From contig JBBMOA010000022.1 of assembly GCA_037954235.1 (NCBI GenBank), positions 4,043,001 through 4,107,000 of the forward strand: a stretch of 64,000 bases of DNA, given 5' to 3'. The position numbers were made by a program, and so were the translations under genes. This stretch comes from Aulostomus chinensis. Lineage: Eukaryota; Chordata; Actinopteri; Syngnathiformes; Aulostomidae. Below are positions 13,525 to 29,197 of the stretch, piece by piece (position 1 is the first letter of the stretch; each line of letters begins with the position of its first letter). The notes under the pieces were generated by a model. The model did not search any database, was not told where the DNA came from, and was given only the letters and a program-made list of their open reading frames with translations.

Positions 13525-14267
13525 TTGGATGAGGAGGGAGAGGGGGGGTAGAGTGTGTGGCACAGAGTCAATGACAAAAAGATCAGACAGGGTGGACAGA
13601 AAGATGGCCCACCCCACCACCTCCCCAAAAAAGGTCAGATCGACACGAAACAAACACGGTGAGGTGATAAACATGTTTTTTTTAAATCCCAAATATTACA
13701 TATTTAATATTTCTAGAACAGCAACAATTAATAGTAGAGTTGACACAACGTACTTGATTTGGGGTTTATTTTTGGGGAGGAAAAACATCACACATTTACT
13801 TCAGATGTTGGACTGATGGATGCACACGAGAACAAGCCTCAGCGCGGCTCACTGGGTCACGGTGACGAGCATTCTTCAAGACTCAAATAATTACATAATA
13901 ATACTGGCAAAACAATTTTCAGATATTGGTCATTAAACAAAAAAAATATCTCGACCTGCCCAGTTTCGGTTGTCTCTTCTTTGCTTGACATCAATTATGA
14001 GGGAACAGTATAAATGTTACCTTTTCACATCCAGTGCTTTAATGTGTTGTTTGTTTGTTTTTTTCCAGTACAGGCAAATTATAGAAATGTAAGAAAGAAC
14101 AGGCTGTTTTTGGTTTATCAGAGGTGAAGCAGCCACACGGTGGCCAAACTAACCTGGACGTACTGGAAGAATACAGTTTATTCTCTTCTGAAACATTTAT
14201 CATCTCGAAAACATCTGGTGTGTGTGGACTATGTGCCTTAATTTTTTTCTAAAACTTGGTAGTGTAG

Positions 14268-14327
<60 letters not shown>

Positions 14328-15842
14328 CCAATAAAAATAGCTGGAAAACCAGCCTCAAAGCTTACTAGATCAACTGGGTTTCCTTCTTATTTGCAGTACA
14401 GAAAATTTGGAGTCAAAATCCTGCAGCCTCTATTGGGGGGGGGGGGCTAAAAGGATGTCATAAGTCCAAGGACAGCGCCCTCATCGAAGATCATATTATC
14501 CTTCTATTTGGAGTTATGAGGTTGTCATGTGACGAAAGGGATATTTCGGACTATTTGGTCTGAGGGTGGAAATCCCACTCCCGTCTTTATTTATTTATTT
14601 ATGATTAAAAAAACAACCCATCATTGTTATAGCGCTGAATTAACACTTAATTCAGACTCCTCTTGTTATCTCTTCTTCCATCAGGACGAGAAGACGCCAG
14701 CTTTGATTACAGCAGGTGCAAATAAATGAATGAGTGAGGTGTTTTGAGGCACCTCGGGGAGGCCCGGTGATGTATGGTGCGTGCTGTTAGATGGTTAGGT
14801 TTACAGGTTTATCGATTGAACCCGACTTAAATTGGCTCCCAATTAAACAGAGCGCTTATTTGACCTCTTTACCCCTTCCTGTCCTCTCCTTTCCTGTCCC
14901 GTTAAATATCCCCCCACCTCCATCTCCTCCTCCCCGCTGAACTCCTCTCCATCGACACATCCATCTCTTGCTCAGTGTAATACCTCTACTCCCTTCCCCC
15001 CTTCGTCTACAGCCTTCACCCCATCCCCAGTCTCCCTTCCCAGCACCTACCCCCCTCTATTAAAACCCCTCTCTCTCTATCATCATACAGCACTGCATCG
15101 CTTCCCTCTCTGTCCACCTTTTCCACATCTGATCTTGACTTCTCTCGCACTCGTTCCATCAATCTCTCCTTAAATAACAATGATGAATTATTAAGTGTAT
15201 TTATTCAAACAGCATTAATTATAAAATAGAGGCGGCGCGCCAGTCTTTTCATATCGGCTGAGGCCAACAGGAGAGGAAAGAAGAAGAAGAAGGAGTCGTA
15301 GAAGAAGAAGAAGTAGAAGAAGAGGGGCTACTGGGAGGTAAAGGAAGGTGGACGGTGTGGTGGTTTGTGGTTAGGGTTGGAAATGGGGGAGAGAAAAGAA
15401 GAAGAGGGAGGTGAAAAGGGTGGGTGGGGGGTGTTAGGAAATTGGTGTGGCTAGCGGAACAGCTCCCTCCCCACCACCCCATTCCTTGCTCCCTCCTCAC
15501 CCCCCTCTTCCTCGCTCTGCTTTGTATTCTGCGGAGATGACAGGGGGAAAGCTTTATTGCTCTGAGTTTGTATCGATCGGGGCCCCGCAGAGGGGGTAGC
15601 CAGACCCACGCATACTGGAGGCCCTTTTACAGAGGCCGCCAAGTCCTGCCAACAGCCCCCCAGCTTCGCCCCCTCCCCACCCGATCTCGCCCTTTGCTTC
15701 CTTTCAATCCACTTCTTTTCCTTGCACTTTTAAAAAAATCACGAGCTCGCGCAGTTTTTATTTACCTGCGTGCAACATCAACGAACCCAGGAAACCTCGC
15801 ACAGGAAGGAACGGACCCCGTCTCACAAAAGAGTTTACACCT

Positions 15843-15916
<74 letters not shown>

Positions 15917-18071
15917 GCAGCACTCCAAACAGGACACACTCACACACTGCTACAACACAATTCCAGGCTGCGGGCTGAGCTGCTGTCCTGACAGTCGCAT
16001 CAGAAATCCCTAATCTGGGAGCGTGACCGTCCTCAGTTCCAGCAGGCAGGGATCAGGATGCTCCGGGCAGATTCCGAATTTAAGGATAAGATGGAGGTTC
16101 TAAAATTACGCCTCGGGACGGAGGGATGATATGGAGCCAGGGATGAGAGGAGGAGGAGGTGGGGGGGTGAGTGCCCACCCCCCCACCACCACCTGCTGTT
16201 CTTGCTCACAAGGCAACATCCCAGCATTCCAAGGGGCAGAGGAGCAGTGGACCACTGACTGGTGAGGGTGGTGCTCACACCTTCAGAGCTGGCAGAGAAA
16301 CCAGGGTGAAGCTGGAGCAAGTGACTGAAATGACACTGCTTTTGAAATATTGGATCACTTCACAATAAGAGTACATGTATTAACTGCTAGTAAACGCTTA
16401 GTTACAGTTAACTAATTGACTAGTTGACATCCCTCAATGGCCTTCATGTTCATCTCACAGGTTGCAGCAAAGATGGAGGTTTAAGGGTATTTTAAGGGAT
16501 TCTACTTTACAGTGAGGGTCAAAGGTTTATAAAGCTTGAGAAATGCAGTTACATGAACTAACCATGATCAATCTGCTTTTAATGTGCAGTGTTATCAAGA
16601 TAAGTTCAAATCTTTAGCCTTCCAACAAAGAATTTCTAATGATTATTTACCTGTTTTGATGACATTGACTATGCTTAAGGACACTTAGTATTTATTATCT
16701 GACACTTGATGGAGGAGAAATGAAATGAGACTCAAAGTTTGATGAAATCAAGGGTTTGCAACTTGATTTTCCTGCACGGTAAAAGTTCACATCGTCCAAA
16801 AATAAGAATAAAAAAAGTTAACTGACCCCATGTTTGTCAAGCCTAAAAATATAAACCCGACAAGACTAAACTAACATGAACTGTCGTTAAAAGAAATTCT
16901 GAATTAAGAATCAGCTGAAACTGTATTGAAGGCTCAAGGTAAATATTTTCATGGATTATAAAACTAGACAAGTAGAACAACATCATGATGATCAAAATGA
17001 GAAAAGAAAAAAATTCCAACAATTCTCATAAATATTTTCCTCTCCCAGGCGATTCAGGCCTCCCAACTGTACTGGCGACCGCCGCTGCCTTCCACTTAAC
17101 AAACTCCATTTTGTTGAGGTGGGCTGAACGAATCAGCGAGCCAGCCATGGAGTGGGGGGGGGGGGGGGGGGTGGACGGCTACAGGGGAAGAATGGGTCCT
17201 CAAGGCCACCCTGCTCTAACCCTCCCCTCCTCCTCCAACTCTTTCGCTCCGGAGTGGCTGTTATCTCTCTATTTTTACACTCCTTCCATCAACAGACCGC
17301 CCCAGACCCACTTATGTTCACTCACCAAATGACACATGGACACAGAAACACACACACAATTACAGATGTAGACAATAAGTGTGGTGCTGCAAAGCCACTG
17401 TGAGTCATCGAGTGAATATTATTTATCGTACGTGTTTGCATTTGCACTGCGCGTTCGCTTTTACCGATGCCAGCATCACCTGCTGCCCGCCGCGTCGACC
17501 GCAGGTTTCATCAGGAGAGTTTATCTTCAGCATCAGGCCACTTTAGAAAATATCTTACTTAGCCACACTTTGTTCTACTTTTATTCTGAGAGGTGATTTT
17601 TAAATTTGACCAGAGCATTAGTAAGACCGTTGAAAAAAAAATATGAAAGCTCAAGGTACAGTAGATGGAAGTGTCAGTTTTTTTTTTTCCCCCACATATG
17701 TGTGTGATCAGTGCAGTTACTGATTATTGTGACAATGCAGAGGAAAATAAAAAACGGTCACACATAATTATGGGCTTCCAGAGCAGAGATAACCGCCATA
17801 GAAAGAATAGGCCAGTGTGTGTGTGTGATTGTATGGATCAGATCCATAGGGGGTAGACCAAGCAATAATGACCAATTTAATGGAAAAGTCTATCTTTTTG
17901 TGGGTGTGTGTGTACGTGCATTTAGACGCTCATACACAACAGGCATGCCAGCATGATGCTATTATACCTTTCCCTTTAATATTCTGCTTTACACAATGTG
18001 TCATTATTATTGCTACTATAATCATGTCTTTTATTCTCTGTTGGTGTCTTGATTCACAGCAGATGAAAGCA

Positions 18072-18129
<58 letters not shown>

Positions 18130-18709
18130 CACACTTGCCTGGCTGACTGACCTACCGCCATTTCACACTACTGACCAGTACAAATTGGATAAGGGTCCAT
18201 TCTCTCTGCACCGGCACTCTTCCACACACAAACACAAGGTGCACAAGTACACACATGCACATGCACACACGCATGCGTGCACGCACGCACACACACACAC
18301 ACACGTTGTACACAACAAGCTCAAAATGGCCGAAATGCTGCGCTTTCGAGGCGAGTAAAGTTACAGAAGAGATAGTGAAGGTGAGGTGCGATAAGGTGTG
18401 CAGTGGCTTCCTCGCCTCCTGTATGCTGATCACCATTAATGACATTTGGGGACGACCGGGCTAAATATGTGGTTACTTTTAATTCTCGAGGAAACACTCT
18501 GATAATAAGCTGACTGAACGCAGGTTCCAAACAAATCCCTCACAATTACAGGTCGACTGATAACCACGTCAGACGCTGATGTTCAGAGATCAAAGCAGCT
18601 GATGTTCATATGCTACTGATTTTGGTTTTCATCATTTTGCCCTTTTTTTCTTGGATTTTAAAAAAAATTAATTTCCATGAATTGCCTTCTCATGCACATG
18701 GGCTGGATG

Positions 18710-18747
<38 letters not shown>

Positions 18748-21700
18748 TATGGTATGAGACATTTAAAAGTTTAAATCTGTAAAGAGACAAAGGTGCACAT
18801 GCCTTCCTTGCATGTTTTAATATTACAAATTCATAGCTTTGGTTTGTCTTATTCCAAGCAAATCGGATTTAATCAAAATGTATAATCTTTTTCGTTTTTG
18901 CATCTGATTAAATGAAATAATTTAACTCAAACAAATGAGACACAGAATTGTTGCGCTTGAACTGCAGAGCACTTATTGGAAACACCTTCTTAACATAATG
19001 AATCTACAGACATTTAAGTATTAGCTTTCAAAAAGTAAAAACAAAACAAAACAACAACTTTTAAAGGCAGGTTGCATGAACGTGTTTCTGAGGCGTCAAC
19101 CTGAGCCATGTGGCAGCGGCAGCACCTCTTTGTTTTTGGTCTCAACGAGCACTTGAACTCCATGATTCTAGCGAGCGAGTCTGCCTGTGGAACGGTGAGG
19201 AACTGGCCTGCCCACGGACGTGCCTGCTTGTTAATCAGCCTCATCAGCTGGGACACGAAGCCACGCTGATGATTAACAAATGCCAAATATCAGCCCTCTA
19301 CCAACAACCCCAAACACTCGGCAGAACATTCACATCTGGTTTCTTAAACGTGTCTTTTTGCTATCTGGCCTTGGCTATGCTTTATTTTCTTTCTGCTTTA
19401 ACATCCCATGTATCTTCATCTCTTCCCCCTTCAGTAACCCTTTGTGCATAAACAATATCTCAATATCTTAACGGCGTGGCCATGCATAGCTCGACCCCCT
19501 GTTTCTACAGTATACGTGCATCTCAATGTTCTCACCTCTCTATTCAAACATATGAAACTCTATTGATTGTGAGCCAGCTTTTCAATGCAGCAGCTCAGGT
19601 CACAATGCAGCACAGTATAGAGCTGGCTAGCCTTTGCTTCCCAGTCCCCACCCCACTCAGCTTCATATAGAGCCATGTAATTATAGCGTGGCCTTGCCAT
19701 ACCCCCTATAGCATCTAATTGTGTGGATGCCAAGACCACATACTGTTAGGGAGCAGCTACATTGTGTATGTTTTAGATGTTTGCCTTCATGTGTAGGTCT
19801 GGCGTAATAATGTCCACATGGACAGGAGAGTGGAGGGGAGAGAGCGAGGAAAGAGACATTCATGCGGCTCCTCTTTTCAGGTTCCACATGCTGACTTGTG
19901 TCACTGAGCAGAATGTCCTAAAAAAAACTTAAAAAAATAAAAAAATTAAATCCTTATCAAGAGAGTGTCTTTATTTTCTTTCATTAATGATGTCTAACTG
20001 TGCAATTGTTCCACTTGCTTCTCAAAGACAGGGCTTGTTAGCTTTCAAAGAGTAAAGCTCAGAGGAAGATTTGGATTTTCTGGAAGCCTTTGTCTTCTAA
20101 TTCAAATTGCTGCTTTAATAGATGGGGCTTTATTGTCATTACACACAGGTACAAGTACATTTCCCATCGCATCTCTCCTTGCAGATAAATAAGACAAAAT
20201 AACAGAAAAAAGCATCCGCGCACACACAAATCTGTGCAAAAGGATCTATTCCATGCAAGCTTTCAGTCAGACACCTTCCCTCAGCACCTCAGCTAAGCCT
20301 CCAAACCGGGTGAGCGGCTTTATTTCTCCAAGACAAAAAAGACAAACAAGAGCAAAACACACAGGTAAATAAAAAAGGTAAAAGCAGCAGCAATTTAGTT
20401 TAAATAAATTAGATATAAATACCTGAATATTTCAGTAGGTAGTTGAATGTTTGAGGTTTCGTCTGACAATAAAGTTATTAGGACTTCTCGCTTTGTTGTC
20501 GCTTTGCTTATTCCACCAGAAGCTCAAAGAAACTTGAGAGGGAAGATTTATTCATGATACAAAGAAGATGGCAGGACAGTTCCTGTGCAGGAGTTAGACG
20601 AAACAGCAGATTATGTTGAAAAGCACATTCTAAATTAAAGAATATTCTTAAACATGTCGGGTTATAATTGAGCACGCGTGGACTGCAAAGAGCGCTGACA
20701 ACCTGGAATGGCTGCGTTGATGTGGTCTTATATTCAGGCACGAGATGATTTCTATGTGCAGCTTTCTCCCTGCAGATATGCCATTATTTTATAGGTATCT
20801 GGTACTTAGTATATTGGTTTTAGGCTTCATTTGGATCCAAGTTTTATAGCTGACATTATAAATCCAAGCATATGATACACTAACATCTCGTTCCTTAAGA
20901 GTTCAGTTTGGCTGACTACTGCTAGTGGTTCATGACTAAAACTCCTTCTGCAGCTACGCTGTCAAACAAACATCGGATGAGTAATCCATCAACCACAGTC
21001 GACGCAGATTACCTGCCTGACAAGGTACAGGTGTGCGGGCGGTTTCTTGCAAGGGCTTCATCTGACAGCGTGCCGGTGGGTTTTGGTACAACAGCGACTG
21101 GTCCTGCAGATGCGTTTTAACCAACGGTCTGTATCTTAACTCGTCATGAATACACTGCAGTTTCTTCACAATAAAAGTCTGTTACTGAATGTTATTAATG
21201 TGAAGGATTGGATTACACGGACAGGTATTTTTAATCATGCCTAGGATTATCCAGAATTACCTTGAAATTAAAATTGTTTTAAACATCCACCTGCTCTAAA
21301 TTTCTCTTGAGCACTGCGTGTTATCAAGAATTCAGAGGGTTTATTTCAGCTTGTGAGAGCTGCCACATACAAGTCCTGCTGCATGTGGGAAATAATCCAA
21401 CCAAAGAGCTGCGAATGCTTATAAAGACAAATCAGCATCTCTGCGCCGGCTCCCACCAGACTGCGTGTTGGTCCACCGTAGTGTACACTTGCAGATCTGA
21501 ATATTTGTAGATGAGCGACTGTTTGCACTCACAGGCGAGCCACGTGGCCCTCCGTGTTTACATCTGTTGACGGGGGCACGCGGGGCAATATCTCACGGTA
21601 ATCGATGAACAAGGGAATGTGAAAGGGGAGGAAGGGGGAGACAGGGATCGGAGGAGGGGGAGGGAAAAAAAATCGGTAAGGAAAGCAGGTTATCTCCTGT

Positions 21701-23254
21701 CATTAATGGAGGGATTCCCACACGGAGGGTAAGAGGGAGGGGCAGGAGGATTGCGTAGGGGAAAGACCTGGGTTCATTGAGAAAAAAAAAACAGCGTGTT
21801 TGGCATGAGGAGAAAGCAGACAATTATCTATATTGATTAAAGCCAGCCAGCCAGTACAGGGGAGACAGAAAACTATGGCTGGATCAATAGAGAGGGAGAG
21901 AGGGAGGGAGAGAGGGATGTAGGGCAGAGGAAAGAGGGATAGTTGGAGACAGATGAGACGGTGAGGGCTCCAAGAGAGACTCAACAGATGAAAAAGTGAG
22001 TAGAGAGAGACGGAGCGTTATGAGTGAATAAAAAGTGAAAATGAATTAAAGCCAGAGGAAGAAGAAGCTGATGACCGGCGAGAAATCCTGCTGATGGGGG
22101 TCGGTGAGTTTTACCAATGATGTAAGCGTGTTAATGAAAACGACAGGTTGTTATTTGATGACTTAGCATGTAATGTACTAGAGGAAGAGAGAGTAGGGAG
22201 ATCGATACCTAGACAGATCTACTGTAAATATAAAAGGGCAGGAGGAAAGAGATGGATGAGCAGTAGACTCACGGGTCGGTCTCTAAACGCTCAGCCAATC
22301 CGAAGTCTTCAGGGCACCGGTTGTGTATCAGTAAATGCTGTCCTACCAGCAACACGGACAATGTTAGGCGGCCCGGCTGCAGTCGCCGAAGAATACTCCA
22401 TCAAAAATCACAACTCGAGTTTCTTTAATGATTTGAGAATCCCTCTCCGCATCGCAACGTTTGTTTATTTCACCAGGGAGGAGGAGGTCAGCAACAAAAT
22501 ACACAAGTCAGGGGTTTCTTAGTGGCCGCCCCCGTCACTGTCCAAGCAACTATATGGCGTTCAGAAATCTCCAGACTTTGGTAGGTGTCTGCTAAATGGA
22601 ACAAGAAGGTTATATTTTCTATTTGATTAGTGGTTTTGTCTTTTGTTCCCTGTCGTTCCTTTTGTCGAGTGCCTTTTGGACTTGCCGGGCCCTCATTGTA
22701 AAATAAAGGTTAAATAAAAATAAATGTCATCCTCTGAATCTCCTTGGGAACTAAAAACCATCACTAGAGGTAAGTAAGCACAGGAGGAGGCTGGAAGCCA
22801 CTTGAGGAGCAGAAACCATAGGATGTCAACTAAATTTGTGGAGTAGTCGGCAAAATAACTGCTGGTGACAGGAAGTGGGCAGGTCCTGAGTAAAACTACA
22901 CCCAACAATAGAGGTGAAAAATATTGTTGACAGACAAAAGAAATCCTCATCATCATCCATGAGTTTGTTTCTAATAATTTAACAATAAAATGTTACAACT
23001 TAACACAGGAATACTCTTTTTCAGGCGTGAAAAATGAGTCAGATACTGCTTTAGTTTGGAACCGTCTAGGGTGGGAAACACACAAGAGGGTTACCTCGGA
23101 ACCCAGAGCCTACAAGAACTCGTAGCTTTTTTCATGAAAGGAATGTTTGTTTATGCTGTCAGTTACGTAGGAGCTTTATGTCATGAAGACAAAGAAAATC
23201 AGATGTCAAAATTGAAATTTAATTGGAATGAGTGCATCTCATCAGTGACTTGAG

Positions 23255-23295
<41 letters not shown>

Positions 23296-23850
23296 TGTAA
23301 GAGTGTTTTTTTTAATGTGTGACAGAGAGAGTGAGTTCACGGGTGTACATGTCACATTTGCCAACTATGAATCATAAATACCATGCACTCTATCTCAAAA
23401 GGTGTCTGTTCAAGATGAATACATAATTGGTCATAAAAAGAATTGTTGAGTGATGTCAACAAAAAGGACCTTTAACACATTTACATAAACACGTCTCTCA
23501 TAACATACACGTCTGCATAGAAAAAGATACACAAATATTACGTTCAGCAGCAAAGCACTTCACCTTCAGACTGCAGATTGCTGCTTTTTCCTCATTCACT
23601 AATTCTCAATTTGTTCTCCCTCTTCAGCTTTTCCTTCTCTCTATTTAGTTCCTTCCTCTCTGTCACTTCCCCTCCCTCCATCGGTCCTTCCACGGGGTCA
23701 GTCTGATGGTCACCGAGGTGCTGTCGAGAGCAGTATGGAGGATTGTAGGTCTGGGTCCAAATGGCCCTTAAATGACTCTCCAACTTGCACAGGCTTTATT
23801 GATGCTCTGGCCTGACGCCAGACAGCCTCAATACTAGTGTGTGTATGTAT

Positions 23851-23881
<31 letters not shown>

Positions 23882-25842
23882 CTGATTGCTATGTTAATGA
23901 CACAGAACAGTCCTACGCTCGCCTGAATGCTTCTTAAAACAGACGGCGTGGAGAGACGAGACGGAGACAGGTGGACTAGATTGGACAGGGTCTCCAGGAC
24001 ATGTTCGTGGTGATCTAACTGGTGAGGCCCATCGCACCGGCCTCTAATATGTTCCTCTCTGTGGAAGACTGATAAGACGTGCAGGCTACAGCCAGAACTT
24101 ATCTACGAAATCATCTCTTACCTGCTGGGAAACTATGAGAAACTGTTGATGGAGTAATGTTCCACACTGCTCCACCTGCAGCTGTCACAGCCTGACAAAC
24201 ACTCAAGCACGAAAACAACCCTGCAGTCAAATGAGCGACACATCATAATACTAGGAGACATAATGCCAGGTGTTGCTGGTTCAATCCTCACTTCCACCGG
24301 TGACCATGTCCAAGTATCCTTGAGCAAGACACTGAACCCCTAATTGCTCGTGATGGCCCTGCGACGGACTGGCGCCCCGTCCAGGGTGAACCCCGCCTCT
24401 CAGCCAATGTCAGCTGGGATAGGCTCCAGCTTTGCTAATATCATTCTAATGAATTGGAATGGAAATTTTCAAGTTTCATCCTGACTCACTTTACACATTG
24501 AATTATCAATATTTATACATTTGTTTTTTTAATCTATTTCACTTTATTTGAACGTGTACAGTTCAAAACATGAACGTTAACATTCGATGCATCCTACTAG
24601 TTTACAGTTTAGAGCTCATTCCCACATGTAGTCCTCTGGCTGGTCACGAGAAACAGAGACAGCACAATGTCATCATACAAAGCTATACGAAAACACACGC
24701 GTGCGCACAAACACACACACGCGCGCAACACCACAATTCGAAACTATATACAATAGCATCATATATACTGATACAAAGAGGAAAACAGTGCAATATAGAC
24801 TCCGGTAAAAAGCACAGAACATGCTGTACAAGACACACACCACAAAGCTATGCTAGCTATAGAGTGAGATACGTATCATTAGCATATCCAGATGGTACAC
24901 AGCAAAATTAAAACTCTAATTTACAATTTAACATAAATTATGTTGAGTACGCATTTGTATGGTGAGGGCCTGATTTGTGTGTATTAGCAGAAAAGCTATC
25001 AGCCTTGACAGAGGTCTGAACTCGACGCCACGATGGCTTCTTTTTGTTAGCTAAGGTAAAGCAAAGGTGCTGACTTGTATGAAACTCGCTGGATCCCAGA
25101 TTTTAGTGCAGGACCTGGAAAATCTTTGCCGAGCAGTTGTTGTTTTTTTTTGTTTTTTTTGACATTCTCATTTTTCATTGTCCCTTTAAATATCACATCG
25201 GCCTTTTCAAAACAAATCAGGTGTGTCATTAATGATATTAATGTGCTGGATTCAATGTGGATTTTGAAAAAAAAAAAAATCTAGAAGGCCTTGGTGGAGG
25301 TCTGTTCTCTCTGAGTGCACTTGGAGTTAAGTAGCTTAAGTGGACATGTTGGACACATTTTCAAGCTCTCCAACTCATCAAGTTCTCACAGCAAAACCAC
25401 AACTGGTAATTCACATTAGGAGAGATTGACACATGGATGGCAACCATTCAACACTTTAAAGCTGCTTTGTTAAAGGTATGAAATGCATGGATGTCTGAGA
25501 GGGTGATGTCTAATCATGATGAGGTGAGCACTGATCCTAGACCATCGTAGTTCTACATCCTTCAATGGTCACAATACTTCAACTGATGACCACATGTTGG
25601 TGTAAGAAACTCACAGTGCAGTAAAAACCCCTGTGGTGGCTTTTTTTCTGCCTCGCTTCTCTCTCTCTCAACACACACACACACACACACACTCACACAC
25701 CCCTACATTTGAGTGGCCTCGGTCAGTCATATATAGTTAGGCGCCTCATCCACATTCTGGCTGAATGTCTGAATTTTTTTTTCAGCTGACGTTGGCATGT
25801 TACTGTGGCCGGCAAACTGGCCAACACACACATTCTCTCTCA

Positions 25843-25885
<43 letters not shown>

Positions 25886-28800
25886 TATTTGTTCTCTCAC
25901 TCACTCTCCCCCTCTCAGCTAATGCATGATGAAAACTGTAGAAATGTTTCTCTCAAGAAAAAACAGAAAATGGTATTAAGTTCATCAACAGCTCAGACTG
26001 TTCAATACCAGTCTCATGTCATCAATGACAGGCAGACGTTAGACGTTATAACCGCATCATATTTTCATGCCCCCCCCCCCGGGGGGGGGGTATGAAATAT
26101 GTTGATATATGATGAGGATGCCTCAGTAGCCTCTATGTGATAGTGCTTCCTATGTGAGTGACTTGATTCAATAAAAAACAGTCTGCTGTGAGAGAAATTT
26201 GGAATGCAAACGTATGTTAAAGTATGTTTTCTATATGGGATGGGGGTTGCAGCTTGGTAATAAGGAGCAATGGGGGACTGAGGGGGATCGTGCTTATGAA
26301 AAATAAATTTCAAAAAGCCAGCATTACCTCTGCTAAGGCCCAAGCTGAAGCCTTTGCATTTCAATGTGAGGTGCAGCCTCCATTATTTATGACGCTTTAC
26401 ACCTCAAAACCATGGCCTGCCTCTCTCTACCAAACTCACTCTGACTCTCTTTCTCCTTATCCCCATAGTAACCACTAGTGCTGAAACACTGTGTGTAGAG
26501 GGGAAGAGACAACAGCCTGTGGGATGGTTCGGTACCAGCAGCCATTTGATGGCTGACAACCAGCAGGACATCCAAAAAAACCCGACATCGACACACCGTC
26601 CACAAAATTAACATGAAACATTAAATCAGCGCCTATAGACGTTCTCTCAACTTCCATTTTGGTTTTATACAGCGACATTTGTTGAGTGATGCCGCAGGTC
26701 ACCATATCGGCTTCTATTCCACCTCAAAGTGTTGGATGTGTGTCTTTCCGTCTTCCTCTCTGTTAGTTTTATGTTGCGGTTTTTGTTTTGTTTTTTTGTG
26801 CCAAAAACTTTATAGACACCGGCTGAAAGTTCTGAGGAACAACTAGCAGTAGGAATAAGAAAAAATCACGATAATATGGATAATACCATGTGACAGTTAC
26901 TGGCAAAAAAAAAGTAAAAGAATTAAAATGCTGTGTCATAAAATCCCTGGTTCACACATTAATCATCAGCCTGCGTCAGAAGACACAAAGCTGCTGGTTA
27001 CACCAAATTATCAGTGATATTCAGAGGATAATGTTCTGATCGGTGCTGGCGGGAGCCCCGGAGGAATGCCTGCGTGTCGCGTCGTCTCTTAAAACAGCAA
27101 CAAACCACAACCCTGCTCATGAGTGGATTTTCAATTTCAGTTTCGTCAATGGTGATTGCAGAGAAGTTGTGATGAAGAGAAATGTCTTTGAGGGTAAACT
27201 AAGGAGCAGCACTAACTACATCACTTCAGCTGAACGCAGCACTTCACTCTTGCATTGGAGTATTTTCAGGAGGTTTACAAAAAGCTGATTATTCTCAACA
27301 AACATCCTTCTTGTAATGAAAAAGATCAGTTCAGAGGCAATGAACCCCTGAGACAAAACACTGCGTTAACATTATGGTGGTATCTTAAGCTCATTTGGCC
27401 ATTGAATCGTTTGGTTGTATACAGTAGATTTTTTCCACCTGTACAGCTTACTCGCTCATTCAGACATTAGTTGCACACCTCCATATACAAGTTGCCAACC
27501 CACTCGTGGGGAGGGGTTAAGTGTCCTTCTCAAGGAGCTGCAGACAGAACCAGTAACCTTGCCATCACTAGACGGCCACTATCATTATATATATGCCTCC
27601 ATAATTGTGTTGTGACAATGGATCACGTTAATGTTGCACTCAGTCGCCAGCATAGCAATTCAGGGCACGTGAGTTCAACTAAACAATCCACGCAAGCAGT
27701 ACAAGGCTTCCCACATGTACTTCAATTTACAAAAACTTGAAAAATCAAAAACATCCATCCGTCAGCTGAACAAAGTAGCGCTGATTCACTCGAGCACTGC
27801 CATTCTTTTTCTTTAAATCATCATGCATTGATTTCTTATTCTTGAATCAATATATCGAGTCAAAAACAGAGCAGCTACTGGGAGGCTATTATCTATGTCG
27901 ACATGCAGGGATACACGACTAGGTATTTTTTTTGGTCTGATATTTCTCAGCTGATATTTGTAGATGCTGATATGATCGGTTCAAAAAAAGTTTATATGAT
28001 ATTATCATTTTATTTGTCTGGAAAAACCTACGAGATGAATTTTAAAGAGTTGCATGTTGTTTTTCCAAGGCCTCTGGAAAAACCCATCGCTTATTATTGC
28101 TCTCTCATGAACAATATGAAGAAACGCATCTCGATTTGTCAGGTCAATATTAATACCAGCCACTGATATCGATTCATCTAAAAAAAACAATACCAACATC
28201 TGCCGATACTGATGATGCGCTGGTATTATCGTGCATCCCTGCTTGGACCAAGAGTTTTTTTGCACATGGCAGCAACAGCTAAAAGTTGCAGTTGCCACTT
28301 AGTTTCTTGCAAAAGGTTGTTTCTAAATAACTCCACATATCATTTTCTACTTTAAAATGCATTTCAGGGTTTTGTGAGGTCAGCTTGGTGCAGTTTCCAT
28401 CGATGTTTCAGTGTACGTGCTTGGACGACTTCAACTTCACCACAACCGGCTTTGCATTCTTCTGCTTTGGTGGTGATGATGTTTGTGGTAGTCTGCAGAC
28501 ACTTTGAAAGCTTGAGCGCAGTAATTCACTGATGTGTTTTATACCGTAGAGGAAAAAAAAGTCAAAATATATCAAGCTGGTGTAAACCATTGAGTTTCTT
28601 TCACACATTTAATAGAAAAAAAAAATCAAAAATCCCACTGACGAGGGAACTCGATGTTCATTGCTGACATATTTTCAGGTTTTACGACCATCTCACAACT
28701 GTTGAAGTGATATTTAATGTGCTTTTTCAACACAAAAATCTGAGGACACAACAACAGATATAATTAACCTGAAAGTCATCACTTAATTTCCTCAAGTTCA

Positions 28801-29148
28801 AGTCCAGCCAAGCTGCCTGTATTTCCGTGACTTGATTAAATGCAGGTCCTCCACATTGGGCTCGATGGCCCCGCCGCATGCATTTAAAGTGTAAGATGAA
28901 ACTAATGTAATAACCACAGAGCCTAGAAAGGATGAGTCTTTCTATGGATGAAGATTTATAGTTTTTCAGAGCAGGAGAATCTCCATTTCCTGAATTAGAA
29001 GCCAACTGACCCCCAGCACGGCAACAATGGTGTAGCGTTAGAACATCTGCCAGACATTAGTCAAACACTTCATCGCCTAAATGATGGAGCTTCTGAGGGG
29101 GTTGTAAATTACAATGGAAAAGATGGGTAATATCCATCAGTCCATCCA

Positions 29149-29197
<49 letters not shown>

